A program made the position numbers and the translations under genes. From contig CAJUPO010000017.1 in NCBI GenBank assembly GCA_910588145.1, forward strand, positions 1 to 41,876: DNA of 41,876 nt, in the 5' to 3' direction. The DNA is from an uncultured Oscillospiraceae bacterium (lineage in GTDB: Bacteria > Bacillota > Clostridia > Oscillospirales > Ruminococcaceae). Positions within the stretch are counted from its first letter, which is position 1; the number at the start of each line of letters is the position of its first letter. The notes under the pieces were generated by a model that had not been told where the DNA came from, searched no databases, and worked only from the letters and a program-made list of their open reading frames with translations. Positions 16,509 to 24,420 of the stretch are shown in pieces.

Positions 16509-17120
16509 TTAAAGTATGTATATGCCGTTTTCACAGGTAAACACATAGAGTATCTGGTCTGCATTGGTAAATTCTGCGGAAGTTTCATCTCCCTTTTTTA
16601 TTGCCGTAAGAGTACACTTGATGTATTTCTGATCCTTTACGGTTTCGCTGAAAAGCTTATCTTCTCCGGCGTCCTCGTAAATACCGTCCAGCATTTCGCT
16701 GATGTCGGAAAGACTGTGGTCATCGTCCTTGCTTCCGCAATCGGTAATTTCAAGCTGGGTATATTCAAAGTCGCCTCCGATTCCTTCCATTTCATCGTTG
16801 TAAAATGTCGAGAGATAATCTTGTGTATAGCCCTCTTTCTGCTTATTTAAAAAGTCAAGATACGGCGCAGGCTGAGTTGAAGCAAAAAGCTCATAGTCCT
16901 GAGTCTGAACAGAGTAGAAATATTTTGCAACAGCGTCAGCTTCCTCATCAGTTATGAATCTTCCGTCGTAGATTCTGTAAATATCCTTTGCATTTACTTC
17001 CTTGTATGCCTGACCATAGTAAATTTCTTCTGAAGATTCCTCCTTGGAACTGCACCCAGTTACTGATATAAGCGCTGTTAAGGTGCATAAAAAAACAGCG
17101 GCAGTCTTTTTTAGTATCAT
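16509..17120 (-). CDS. Putative lipoprotein, function unknown
   Basis: A signal peptide (MILKKTAAVFLCTLTALIS) ends in the lipobox VTGC, with Cys23 the predicted lipidated residue, followed by a Ser/Glu-rich linker. The 203-residue product is acidic and contains several Tyr/Phe-rich segments (YFYSVQTQDYELFASTQ); it recalls secreted DUF-type proteins of gut Firmicutes, but I do not recognise a family. It is 14 nt upstream of the MNT-like gene and so may head a three-gene minus-strand operon. AAGGGG lies about 10 nt before the ATG. Confidence 0.75.
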   Translation of the reverse strand: MILKKTAAVFLCTLTALISVTGCSSKEESSEEIYYGQAYKEVNAKDIYRIYDGRFITDEEADAVAKYFYSVQTQDYELFASTQPAPYLDFLNKQKEGYTQDYLSTFYNDEMEGIGGDFEYTQLEITDCGSKDDDHSLSDISEMLDGIYEDAGEDKLFSETVKDQKYIKCTLTAIKKGDETSAEFTNADQILYVFTCENGIYIL

Positions 17121-17156
17121 ATAATTTTACCCCTTTGGTTTATAATATCTATATCT

Positions 17157-17185
17157 AACATATCACATAAAACCGTCAATGTCAA
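17157..17185 (-). promoter_or_regulatory. Promoter of the lipoprotein-MNT-HEPN operon
   Basis: Minus-strand TTGACA (17180-17185), a 17-nt spacer and TATGTT (17157-17162) lie about 35 nt before the lipoprotein start. Confidence 0.6.
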
Positions 17186-17211
17186 TGAAAAAAAGTAATT
17201 ATAAAAAAATA

Positions 17212-17240
17212 TTGAAAAATTTACCGTAATATAGTATAAT
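17212..17240 (+). promoter_or_regulatory. rsmE promoter
   Basis: TTGAAA (17212-17217), a 17-nt spacer and TATAAT (17235-17240) lie about 50 nt before rsmE. Confidence 0.75.
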
Positions 17241-17291
17241 TTATCTAAGGAATTATTATTGCTATTTTGTTTAAAATAATTAGGAGGAACA

Positions 17292-18011
17292 ATGCCTCGT
17301 TTTTTTCTTGAATCAATAAATAAAGAATGCCCGTGCATTACGGGAGATGACGCACGACATATCGGACGTTCGCTCAGAATGAAAACCGGTGAATGCATAA
17401 CAGTTTGTGCAGGAAGCACTGACTATGAATGCAGGATAAAATCTTTTACAGAGGACGCTGTATTTCTTGAAATTCTTAGCTCACATGTCTGCGGCTCCGA
17501 ACCGAATATAAAAGTTACGCTTTATCAGGCGGTGCCGAAGCTGGACAAGCTTGAGCATATCGTTCAAAAATCAGTGGAATTGGGAGTAACAGAGATAGTA
17601 CCTGTTCTTACAAGAAGATGTATTTCAAGACCTGCCGAAAAGGATTTCAAAAAGAAGCTTGACAGACTGAATAAAATTGCCCTTGAAGCCGCAAAACAAT
17701 CAGGAAGGGGTATAATCCCTAAGGTTTCAATGCTGACAAGCTTTAACGGAGCAGTTGAACGAATGAAAAATGACGACTGTCCGCTTATGCTTTACGAGGA
17801 GGGCGGAATAAGATTCAGTGAGGTTGATACTGCTGAAAAAAAGTCTTATTCAATTCTCGTGGGCAGTGAGGGCGGTTTTGATCCGGAGGAAGCGCTGCTT
17901 GCAGAAAATTCCGGAGTGCAGTCCGTTTGGCTTGGGAACAGGATATTGAGATGTGAAACAGCGCCGGTTACAGCGCTGTCAATATTGATGTATATAACAA
18001 AAAATATGTAA
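17292..18011 (+). CDS. rsmE: 16S rRNA (uracil-1498-N3)-methyltransferase RsmE
   Basis: RsmE methylates N3 of U1498 in 16S rRNA of the assembled small subunit, using S-adenosylmethionine. The 239-residue product begins MPRFF as most family members do, has an N-terminal PUA-like region (DDARHIGRSLRMKTGE) and a SPOUT knot domain with the motifs KLDKLEHIVQKSVELGV, ALEAAKQSGRG, LVGSEGGFDPEE and LGNRILRCETAPVTAL. TTAGGAGG lies 6 nt before the ATG. The common upstream partner prmA is not here; the gene is preceded by its own promoter. Confidence 0.97.
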   Translation: MPRFFLESINKECPCITGDDARHIGRSLRMKTGECITVCAGSTDYECRIKSFTEDAVFLEILSSHVCGSEPNIKVTLYQAVPKLDKLEHIVQKSVELGVTEIVPVLTRRCISRPAEKDFKKKLDRLNKIALEAAKQSGRGIIPKVSMLTSFNGAVERMKNDDCPLMLYEEGGIRFSEVDTAEKKSYSILVGSEGGFDPEEALLAENSGVQSVWLGNRILRCETAPVTALSILMYITKNM

Positions 18012-18135
18012 ATTATTGAAATCTGTCAGTATATGTGGTATAATGAACTAAAATGAATTGATTTTCAGAAAAGTGCATAATCAGGACCGCAGACCTGTTA
18101 TAAAAACTTATTTCTGCGGAGAAATGAGGAATAAA

Positions 18136-18411
18136 ATGAAAAAATTATTTATTGTCGGCGCTGTTGCCGCTGCTGCCGTTGCCGCTGCTGCAATTATCAC
18201 AAAGAAAAAGAAATCATGTATGTGTGAAGATGACGATTTTATCTGCGGAGATTGCTGCTGTGACGACGATTATGCCTGCGGATGTGAAGATGAGGTAAAT
18301 GAAATTCCTGCTGAAAAGGCTGAATGCGACGCAGCGTCATGCTCATGCGGCTGTGCTGAGGAAGAAATTCTCGATAAGGTGGAAGATCAGGTCGAATCAG
18401 ATGAAGTTTGA
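18136..18411 (+). CDS. Small cysteine-rich acidic membrane-anchored protein
   Basis: The start MKKLFIVGAVAAAAVAAAA follows GAGGA by 5 nt and gives 91 residues; a longer in-frame reading lacks a site. One alanine-rich membrane segment (residues 3-20) ends in Lys-rich KKKKS. The remainder holds 12 cysteines in pairs and triplets (CMC, CGDCCC, CGC, CSCGC) set among Asp and Glu. No family is recognised. The composition suggests metal binding or redox activity close to the membrane. A perfect terminator follows. The frame is clearly biased in composition but short, so coding status is likely rather than certain. Confidence 0.7.
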   Translation: MKKLFIVGAVAAAAVAAAAIITKKKKSCMCEDDDFICGDCCCDDDYACGCEDEVNEIPAEKAECDAASCSCGCAEEEILDKVEDQVESDEV

Positions 18412-18448
18412 TTTGTATCTAAATAAGTAAAATTTAAGCTTTAAGATA

Positions 18449-18485
18449 AAATAACGGCAAACCTTAGGTTGCCGTTATTTTTGTA
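18449..18485 (+). terminator. Terminator after Cys-rich gene
   Basis: Stem AATAACGGCAA(A)CC/GGTTGCCGTTATT with a TTA loop and T-tract. Confidence 0.85.
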
Positions 18486-18492
18486 TACTAAA

Positions 18493-18520
18493 GAAAAAAA
18501 AGGACGGTTTTCCCGTCCTT
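18493..18520 (-). terminator. Terminator after low-complexity lipoprotein
   Basis: Minus-strand stem AAGGACGG/CCGTCCTT is followed by eight T. Confidence 0.9.
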
Positions 18521-18522
18521 AA

Positions 18523-18879
18523 TTAACGATTATCATTTCCGGTAAGAATATCTCCGGCGTCATCAATTATTCTTTCGCCGTCTGAAATAAGATCGTCAGC
18601 TGCGCTTTCAACGTCAGTAACCATCTGTTCTCCGGCATTTGTGCTGCTGCCGTTATCTGTCGCAGTATTATTGTTGTTGTTATTTACTGTGTTGTCAGTG
18701 TTATCTGTATAATTCTCTGTGCTGGAATTCATTGAAGCATCTGTTGCACTGATGTTAGAGTCAGCAGCGCTTGAATCCCTGTTGCTTGCGTTTGAAGAAT
18801 TATCATTTTTGTCTCCGCAGGCTGTAAGACCTGTACAAATTAAGGAAAGACAGAATGCGGCGGAAAGTAATTTTTTCAT
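18523..18879 (-). CDS. Low-complexity lipoprotein, function unknown
   Basis: The start MKKLLSAAFCLSLICTGLTAC gives 118 residues, with a signal peptide and a lipobox LTAC whose Cys is residue 21. AAAGGA precedes it. The mature part is a Ser/Asn/Asp/Thr-rich linker with runs such as NNNNNNTATDN, then a short acidic C-terminus (DDLISDGERIIDDAGDIL) that looks helical. It is probably a surface-exposed flexible protein. Its earlier in-frame Met would put the signal peptide inside the protein, so the shorter form is preferred. No known family. Confidence 0.7.
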   Translation of the reverse strand: MKKLLSAAFCLSLICTGLTACGDKNDNSSNASNRDSSAADSNISATDASMNSSTENYTDNTDNTVNNNNNNTATDNGSSTNAGEQMVTDVESAADDLISDGERIIDDAGDILTGNDNR

Positions 18880-19035
18880 AAAGTTCAATCCTTTCGGTTT
18901 TTTATTGCAGAAAAACTGCTGCAATACGATATTTATTTTTACCCTGTGATACTGATTTATCCATAAATTTATGGTCAATTATCATTTTCAGCAAAATTTC
19001 ATATAATAAAACATAAATTTCACTCTTGAAAGTTT

Positions 19036-19151
19036 TTCAACAATTCAACAAGTGGAAAACAAGCCTTTTACAGTACTTAGGAGGGTTTTGTTACAAATAT
19101 ATCCACTTAATTCAACAGTGCTTTCAACAGAGTGTTGAAAGAGAAGTTGAA
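19036..19151. repeat. Cluster of six TTCAACA-type motifs
   Basis: Direct copies at 19036, 19044, 19111 and 19123 and inverted copies at 19133 and (six of seven bases) 19146 crowd within 116 bp. The copies at 19123 and 19133 form the perfect 21-bp palindrome CTTTCAACA-GAG-TGTTGAAAG (19121-19141). The arrangement looks like binding sites for a regulator acting on the downstream cellobiose phosphorylase gene or on the divergent lipoprotein gene. Confidence 0.5.
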
Positions 19152-19363
19152 AGTTTTTTTAAGCTTCAGCGCCCTTTTAACGCATGAATTTAGTTTTCTG
19201 TTTCAAGTATTAAATTTTCGGACAAGAGTTCTTATTTCTAAACCTTCGCCGTATAATGAAGTGAGCTGAAAAAACCTGTCCGTATATTTTCCTTGAATTA
19301 ATACCGGTTTATGGCTTAATAATTTGTTTTTTGTCAAAAAAATTTTTTTTGAGTTTAAATCAC

Positions 19364-19392
19364 TTGAATATTATTGGTACTTATGGTATAAT
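19364..19392 (+). promoter_or_regulatory. Cellobiose phosphorylase promoter
   Basis: TTGAAT (19364-19369), a 17-nt spacer and TATAAT (19387-19392) lie about 60 nt before the start codon. Confidence 0.75.
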
Positions 19393-19454
19393 AAACGTGA
19401 TTATTGTGTGGAAAATACTGCACTAATAAATTATTTGCAAAAAGGAGTAAAAAT

Positions 19455-21911
19455 ATGAAATTTGGCTTTTTTGATGACGCTAACAAGGAATATGTCATTA
19501 CTTCCCCAAAGACACCTTATCCTTGGATAAACTACCTCGGAACTCAGGAGTTCTTTTCCCTGATTTCCAACACAGCAGGCGGCTATCACTTCTATAAGGA
19601 CGCAAGACTCAGAAGAATTACTCGTTACCGTTATAACAACGTTCCTGTTGATATGGGCGGACGTTACTTCTACATAAATGACGGCGGAACAATCTGGTCA
19701 CCGGGCTGGTCTCCTGTAAAAACAGATCTTGACAGCTATGAATGCCGTCACGGTATGGGCTATACTGTTATCAAGGGCGCTAAGAATGATGTTTCAGCAG
19801 AAGTTACATTCTTTGTTCCTCAGGATTACAACGGCGAAATTCAGAAAATGGTACTTAAAAACGAAGGCTCTGAAAAGAAAACTATCAAGCTTTTCTCTTT
19901 CGTTGAATGGTGCCTCTGGAACGCTCAGGATGACTCTACAAACTTCCAGAGAAATTTCAATACAGGCGAGGTAGAAGTTGAAGGCTCTACTATCTTCCAC
20001 AAGACAGAATACAAGGAAAGAAGAAATCATTTTGCTTTCTATACAGTAAATTCTGAGATAAACGGATTTGATACAGACAGAGAAAGCTTCCTTGGACTTT
20101 ACAACGGATTTGAAAATCCTCAGACAGTAGCGGACGGCAAGGCTTCCGATTCGGTAGCGGACGGCTGGTCACCTGTAGCTTCACATTACATGGAGATCAC
20201 TCTTGAACCGGGCGAAGCTAAGGATCTTATTTTTGTTCTCGGTTATGTTGAAAATCCGGTTGAGGAAAAATTCAACAGCGACGGCTCTATGAATAAGTCA
20301 AGAGCATATGCAATGATCGAAAAGTATAACACAACTGAAAAGGTTGACGCTGCTCTTGCAGAACTTAAGGCTATGTGGGACGCTCTTCTTTCTAAGTATA
20401 CAGTTGAAACCTGCGATGATAAGATGAACAGAATGGTTAACATCTGGAATCAGTATCAGTGTATGGTTACATTTAATATGTCACGTTCTGCTTCATACTT
20501 TGAAAGCGGTATCGGCCGAGGTATGGGCTTCCGTGACTCCAACCAGGATCTGCTCGGCTTCGTTCACCAGATTCCTGAAAGAGCAAGAGAACGTCTTATC
20601 GACCTGGCTTCTACTCAGTTTGAGGACGGCGGATGCTATCACCAGTACCAGCCTCTTACAAAGAAGGGCAACGATGAAATCGGCGGCGACTTCTCTGATG
20701 ATCCGCTGTGGATGATTCTGTCTGTTGCAGCTTATATTAAGGAAACAGGCGACTATGCAATTCTCGATGAAATGGTTCCTTACGATAATGACCCTGCAAA
20801 GGCTAAGACTATGATGCACCACTTAAAGCAGTCTTTCTATCACGTTGCTGAAAACGTAGGTCCTCATGGACTTCCGCTTGCTATGCGTGCTGACTGGAAC
20901 GACTGTATCAACCTGAGCTGCTTCTCCTCAGAGCCTGGTGAATCCTTCCAGACATCTACTTCTCCTAAGTACGGCGAGGACAAGTACAGCAAGATTGCTG
21001 AATCTGTAATGGTTGCCGCACTGTTTACATATGCCGGTCCTAACTATGTTGATCTTTGCAGACATCTGGGCGATGACGCTGAAGCTGATAAGGCTCAGGC
21101 TGAAATCGACAAGATGAAGAACAATATTATGGAATACGGCTTTGACGGTGAATGGTTCCTCAGAGCATATGACGATTTCGGAAAGAAAATGGGCTCTAAG
21201 GAATGCGAAGAAGGCAAGATATTCATTGAACCTCAGGGCTTTGCAGTTATGGGCGGCGTAGGCAAGGAAACAGGCGCTGATCTTAAGGCTCTTGAAAGCA
21301 TTGACAAGTATCTTAACTCCGAACACGGTCTTGTTCTTAATAATCCTGCATTCACTAAGTATTATATCGAATACGGCGAAATTTCTACATATCCTGCAGG
21401 ATATAAGGAAAATGCCGGAATATTCTGCCACAACAATGCATGGATAATCTGCGCTGAAGCTTTTGTAGGTCACGGCGACAAGGCATTTGAATACTATTCA
21501 AAGATTGCTCCTGCATACCGTGAAGAAAAGTATTCCGATCTTCACAGAACAGAACCTTATGTATACGCTCAGATGATCGCCGGCAAGGACGCTAAGCGTC
21601 ACGGTGAAGCTAAAAACAGCTGGCTCACCGGTACTGCTGCATGGAATTTTGTTGCGGTTTCACAGTATATCCTTGGTATTATCCCTGACTGGAACGGTCT
21701 TAAGGTTGATCCAAGCATTCCATCTGCATGGGACGGCTTCAAGGCAGTAAGACAGTTCAGAGGCGCATCTTATGCAATTACATTCAAGAATCCTGACCAC
21801 GTAAGCAAGGGAATCAAGTCTGTAACAGTTGACGGAAATGCTGTTGAAGGCAATGTTCTTCCAGTATTCGGCGACGGCAAGACTCACGAAGTTGAAGTAA
21901 TTATGGGTTAA
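19455..21911 (+). CDS. cbp: Cellobiose phosphorylase (GH94)
   Basis: Splits cellobiose with inorganic phosphate into alpha-glucose-1-phosphate and glucose in the cytoplasm, saving ATP. The start MKFGFFDDANKEYVIT after AAAGGAG gives 818 residues, near the roughly 810-820 of characterised enzymes. It has the N-terminal sandwich (TPYPWINYLGTQEFFSLI), linker helices, the catalytic barrel with GMGFRDSNQDLLGF and RADWNDC (Asp480 the expected general acid) and a C-terminal YAQMIAGKDAKRHGEAKNSW region, all as in Ruminococcus-type cellobiose phosphorylase. Codon choice is more restricted than in neighbours, suggesting high expression. It has its own promoter and terminator. Confidence 0.95.
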   Translation: MKFGFFDDANKEYVITSPKTPYPWINYLGTQEFFSLISNTAGGYHFYKDARLRRITRYRYNNVPVDMGGRYFYINDGGTIWSPGWSPVKTDLDSYECRHGMGYTVIKGAKNDVSAEVTFFVPQDYNGEIQKMVLKNEGSEKKTIKLFSFVEWCLWNAQDDSTNFQRNFNTGEVEVEGSTIFHKTEYKERRNHFAFYTVNSEINGFDTDRESFLGLYNGFENPQTVADGKASDSVADGWSPVASHYMEITLEPGEAKDLIFVLGYVENPVEEKFNSDGSMNKSRAYAMIEKYNTTEKVDAALAELKAMWDALLSKYTVETCDDKMNRMVNIWNQYQCMVTFNMSRSASYFESGIGRGMGFRDSNQDLLGFVHQIPERARERLIDLASTQFEDGGCYHQYQPLTKKGNDEIGGDFSDDPLWMILSVAAYIKETGDYAILDEMVPYDNDPAKAKTMMHHLKQSFYHVAENVGPHGLPLAMRADWNDCINLSCFSSEPGESFQTSTSPKYGEDKYSKIAESVMVAALFTYAGPNYVDLCRHLGDDAEADKAQAEIDKMKNNIMEYGFDGEWFLRAYDDFGKKMGSKECEEGKIFIEPQGFAVMGGVGKETGADLKALESIDKYLNSEHGLVLNNPAFTKYYIEYGEISTYPAGYKENAGIFCHNNAWIICAEAFVGHGDKAFEYYSKIAPAYREEKYSDLHRTEPYVYAQMIAGKDAKRHGEAKNSWLTGTAAWNFVAVSQYILGIIPDWNGLKVDPSIPSAWDGFKAVRQFRGASYAITFKNPDHVSKGIKSVTVDGNAVEGNVLPVFGDGKTHEVEVIMG

Positions 21912-21924
21912 TCCTTTATATAAT

Positions 21925-21962
21925 AAAACAGCCTGAGAGCAAATTCTCAGGCTGTTTTTATT
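21925..21962 (+). terminator. Terminator after cellobiose phosphorylase
   Basis: Perfect 14-bp stem AAAACAGCCTGAGA/TCTCAGGCTGTTTT with a T-tract. Confidence 0.95.
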
Positions 21963-22057
21963 TTTAAAAACTAAAGTGTGTCATGTTTACTTTATTGTGC
22001 ATAAACTGTTAATGGAAAAATAAATAAATACTTAAATGCACATACGGAGTTTAAAGA

Positions 22058-22306
22058 ATGAACAGAACAATGACTCTTGATACACTTGACGAAGGAACTT
22101 CAGGACGTGTAGCAGGACTAATGATAAATGGACCTATGCGCCGTCGTCTTCAGGATATAGGTCTGATTGACGGTACAGAGGTCGTATGCTTAAGAAAAAG
22201 CCCGTCAGGAGATCCGGTGGCTTATCTTATTAGAGGAGCTGTTATTGCCCTGAGAAGCGAAGATTCGTCAAAGATATTAATTGAAAACAGAGCCGCCGCT
22301 TTTTAA
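22058..22306 (+). CDS. feoA: FeoA-domain protein (orphan)
   Basis: FeoA is a small SH3-like cytoplasmic protein that assists the ferrous-iron transporter FeoB. The 82-residue product matches with LDTLDEGTSGRVAGL, MRRRLQDIGLIDGTEVVCL and PVAYLIRGAVIALR. Upstream is a CGGAG site 9 nt before the ATG. No feoB is adjacent: the next gene is convergent and encodes a flippase. It may serve a distant FeoB or act on its own. The GCCGCCGC end of the reading frame forms part of a hairpin over the stop codon. Confidence 0.88.
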   Translation: MNRTMTLDTLDEGTSGRVAGLMINGPMRRRLQDIGLIDGTEVVCLRKSPSGDPVAYLIRGAVIALRSEDSSKILIENRAAAF

Positions 22307-22316
22307 AGCGGCGGTT
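22290..22316. terminator. G+C-rich hairpin at feoA/flippase convergence
   Basis: Stem GCCGCCGCTTT/AAAGCGGCGGT spans the feoA stop codon. The following sequence is only moderately T-rich, so termination is likely but not certain. Confidence 0.55.
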
Positions 22317-22332
22317 CTGAATTTATAGAATT

Positions 22333-23754
22333 TTATTTTCTTGACAAGGCTCTTCTTATTGTGGTTTTAATGGCGCTGAAATTTATCAGTGTGACAAAAG
22401 CCGTCAAAAGAAACAGTGCGGCAAAATATAAATTAGGCTGTTTTATTGAAATCATGCACATTGCAAAGATTATTATTACGTTGACAAGGGTTTTTGAATG
22501 ATTCACTCTGAAATAAATATAACGCCTTGTATCTGCAATTCTGATAATATAGCATACTGCGTAGCTTATAAAGGTTGCTATTACAGCCCCTTGGATTCCG
22601 TAAAGCTTGATGAGGGCTATATTAAATATAAAGTTAAGAGCCGTAGCGATAAAGCTGGTCCAGAAAGAATTTTTAGTATGCTGAGAAGTTGTATAAACAC
22701 TGCTGAGAAACTGGTTAAGGCACATAAACAAAACGCCCATAATGAGTCCGGGAGTGTAGTTGAAAGCCTGTCTGTATTCCGGATGTACGCTCAGATTCAG
22801 CAGAACGGCTGAAATCGGCTGCATAAGAAAAATAAGAAAAGCAGACGCAATAAACATTATTGACTGATAAGCGTCGTAAACATTTTCATAAAATTTATTA
22901 ATTCCCTTTTTTCCGTTTTCCATAATAGCGGACATATTCCATGCCTGGAAAAAAACCGCTGTAACAAGGGATACAAGATTCGGAACCTTTGAAGCGGCAG
23001 TATAAATTCCGGCGGCTGTATCGCCTGTGAGACCTTTTGGTCCGTCCATATATTTTACAAAAATTCTGTCGGAAAATCCGGTAATAGTCCACATTATGGT
23101 TGTAGGGATAAGAGGAAGAGAAAAGCGGATCATGATGTTCATTATTTCTCTGTCTGCATAACGCAGTCTGAAATAATTTCCAAGACCGCCCACAACCCAA
23201 AGCAGTACGCCGGAAATGAAATCAGAAATAATAACTGCAATAAGGAAGCCTTTTATTCCCATTTTAAACCCTGAGATAAAGACCATGTTGAAAACAAAGA
23301 ATGTAAGGGTTGTGAAGATACCGTCGGCTGCAAAGAGCTTAACGAATCCTCTTGCCCTTACAAAGTTAGAACAGGTCTGCCGGAAAATTGAAGTGCAGGT
23401 ATAGATAATAAGATAAGGGGTGTAGCCTTTCATAAACGGAATTACGGAAAGCAAAGGAGAAATCAGCAAAAGCATAAGAACTCCGATAATTTCAATACAG
23501 CAGGCGGTTGAAAAAACCTTGTGATTGTCATAGTCATTATCGAGTCCGTACCGAATAATAGCGTCCGTAATGGAAAATGAAAATATCGGTATAAGAAAAG
23601 TTGCGGTAATTTCTATAAGCTCCTTAGTACCGTACATATCTGCGGGCATGTATGTGGTGTAGAGCCTTGTCAGAAACAGCATTAAAATCTTTGAACCGAA
23701 GGTGCCGATTGCAAATATTATGGTATTAAAGGCAAGATTTTTGTATTTGTTCAT
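22333..23754 (-). CDS. Polysaccharide/lipid-linked oligosaccharide flippase (Wzx-like, MOP superfamily)
   Basis: This integral membrane protein of 473 residues has about 12-14 hydrophobic segments and belongs to the RfbX/Wzx branch. The N-terminal pattern NTIIFAIGTFGSKILMLFLTRLYTTYM and the later SLPLIPTTIMWTITGFSDRIFV are typical of flippases that move undecaprenyl-linked sugars across the membrane. GGAG lies 8 nt before the ATG. No glycosyltransferases or polymerase are adjacent, so this is an isolated copy and its substrate cannot be told. Confidence 0.88.
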   Translation of the reverse strand: MNKYKNLAFNTIIFAIGTFGSKILMLFLTRLYTTYMPADMYGTKELIEITATFLIPIFSFSITDAIIRYGLDNDYDNHKVFSTACCIEIIGVLMLLLISPLLSVIPFMKGYTPYLIIYTCTSIFRQTCSNFVRARGFVKLFAADGIFTTLTFFVFNMVFISGFKMGIKGFLIAVIISDFISGVLLWVVGGLGNYFRLRYADREIMNIMIRFSLPLIPTTIMWTITGFSDRIFVKYMDGPKGLTGDTAAGIYTAASKVPNLVSLVTAVFFQAWNMSAIMENGKKGINKFYENVYDAYQSIMFIASAFLIFLMQPISAVLLNLSVHPEYRQAFNYTPGLIMGVLFMCLNQFLSSVYTTSQHTKNSFWTSFIATALNFIFNIALIKLYGIQGAVIATFISYAVCYIIRIADTRRYIYFRVNHSKTLVNVIIIFAMCMISIKQPNLYFAALFLLTAFVTLINFSAIKTTIRRALSRK

Positions 23755-23851
23755 ATTTTTACTCCATAATCTGTGAAGATATGTTCCTTTTTATTATATC
23801 AGAAAAAAGTTAAAAATGGAATAGTAAATATAAAATAATTTATTTTTCATA

Positions 23852-23882
23852 AAAAAAGTGTATCCGTAAAGGATACACTTTT
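23852..23882 (-). terminator. Terminator after rpsT
   Basis: Minus-strand stem AAGTGTATCC/GGATACACTT is followed by a T-run. Confidence 0.9.
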
Positions 23883-23920
23883 ACACATATATTATTAATC
23901 TGATTTTTGCAATTTAAAAA

Positions 23921-24181
23921 TTAACCTGCTGCATTAAGCTTCTTAGCAAGCTGAGATTTCTTTCTTGCTGCACAGTTTTTGTGCATAAGACCCTTAGCTG
24001 CTGCCTGATCAACCTTCTTGATAGCAACCTTGATTGCTTCTTCCTTGTTTGCTGCATTGTTAGCGCAAGCTGCGTCAGCATTCTTAAGAACAGTTTTAAG
24101 ATTTGTTTTTCTTGACTTGTTGGCAGCTGCCTTAGTCTTGTTAACCTTAACTCTCTTCATTGCGGATTTGATATTTGGCAT
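23921..24181 (-). CDS. rpsT: 30S ribosomal protein S20
   Basis: This 86-residue, strongly basic helical protein binds 16S rRNA early in 30S assembly. MPNIKSAMKRVKVNKTKAAAN and AAAKGLMHKNCAARKKSQLAKKL are diagnostic. GGGAGG lies about 8 nt before the ATG. A promoter near 24369-24397 is separated from the gene by about 180 nt of structured leader with an internal terminator, which may allow attenuation. Divergent from gpr. Confidence 0.98.
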   Translation of the reverse strand: MPNIKSAMKRVKVNKTKAAANKSRKTNLKTVLKNADAACANNAANKEEAIKVAIKKVDQAAAKGLMHKNCAARKKSQLAKKLNAAG

Positions 24182-24256
24182 ATTTTTGCACCTCCCTGAA
24201 TTTTGTATACCGGATTTATTATCTGCTGGGTTTTAATAATAATCCGACTGAAGCGG

Positions 24257-24362
24257 CATAAAATAAAAACAACACCGGCTGTAAACGAGCCGTGACACGA
24301 CCGTTGTTTTTAAAGAACAGATGTAATGATCATCTGTCAGGTGCAGTAATGCACCAACGCTA
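24257..24362 (-). ncRNA. Structured rpsT leader with internal terminator, or separate small RNA
   Basis: Reading on the minus strand from the predicted start near 24362, there are three hairpins: GGTGCA/TGCACC (24340-24355), ACAGATG/CATCTGT (24318-24337) and a long one with outer stem AAAAACAAC/GTTGTTTTT (24265-24311) enclosing CGGCT/AGCCG. The last is followed by TATTTTATG, so it resembles an intrinsic terminator 76 nt before rpsT. It could be an attenuator or the end of a stand-alone RNA of about 105 nt. Confidence 0.6.
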
Positions 24363-24368
24363 AGTATC

Positions 24369-24397
24369 ATTTTACCATTTTGGGCTTTAAAATGCAA
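24369..24397 (-). promoter_or_regulatory. Promoter of rpsT leader
   Basis: Minus-strand TTGCAT (24392-24397), a 17-nt spacer and TAAAAT (24369-24374). Confidence 0.65.
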
Positions 24398-24420
24398 TAG
24401 GCAAATTAAAAATAATATTA

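Larger units (their letters stand above)
18980..19454. other. 475-nt intergenic region before cellobiose phosphorylase
   Basis: No gene is seen. The left part holds divergent leader sequence of the lipoprotein gene. From 19026 to 19151 lies a cluster of TTCAACA/TGTTGAA motifs including a perfect palindrome. From about 19160 to 19360 I see only A/T-rich sequence without a recognised riboswitch. The right end holds the phosphorylase promoter and AAAGGAG site. Confidence 0.6.

Noticed and set aside
19026..19151. Replication origin or DnaA box cluster
   Set aside because: The repeated motif is TTCAACA, not TTATCCACA, and no replication genes are nearby.
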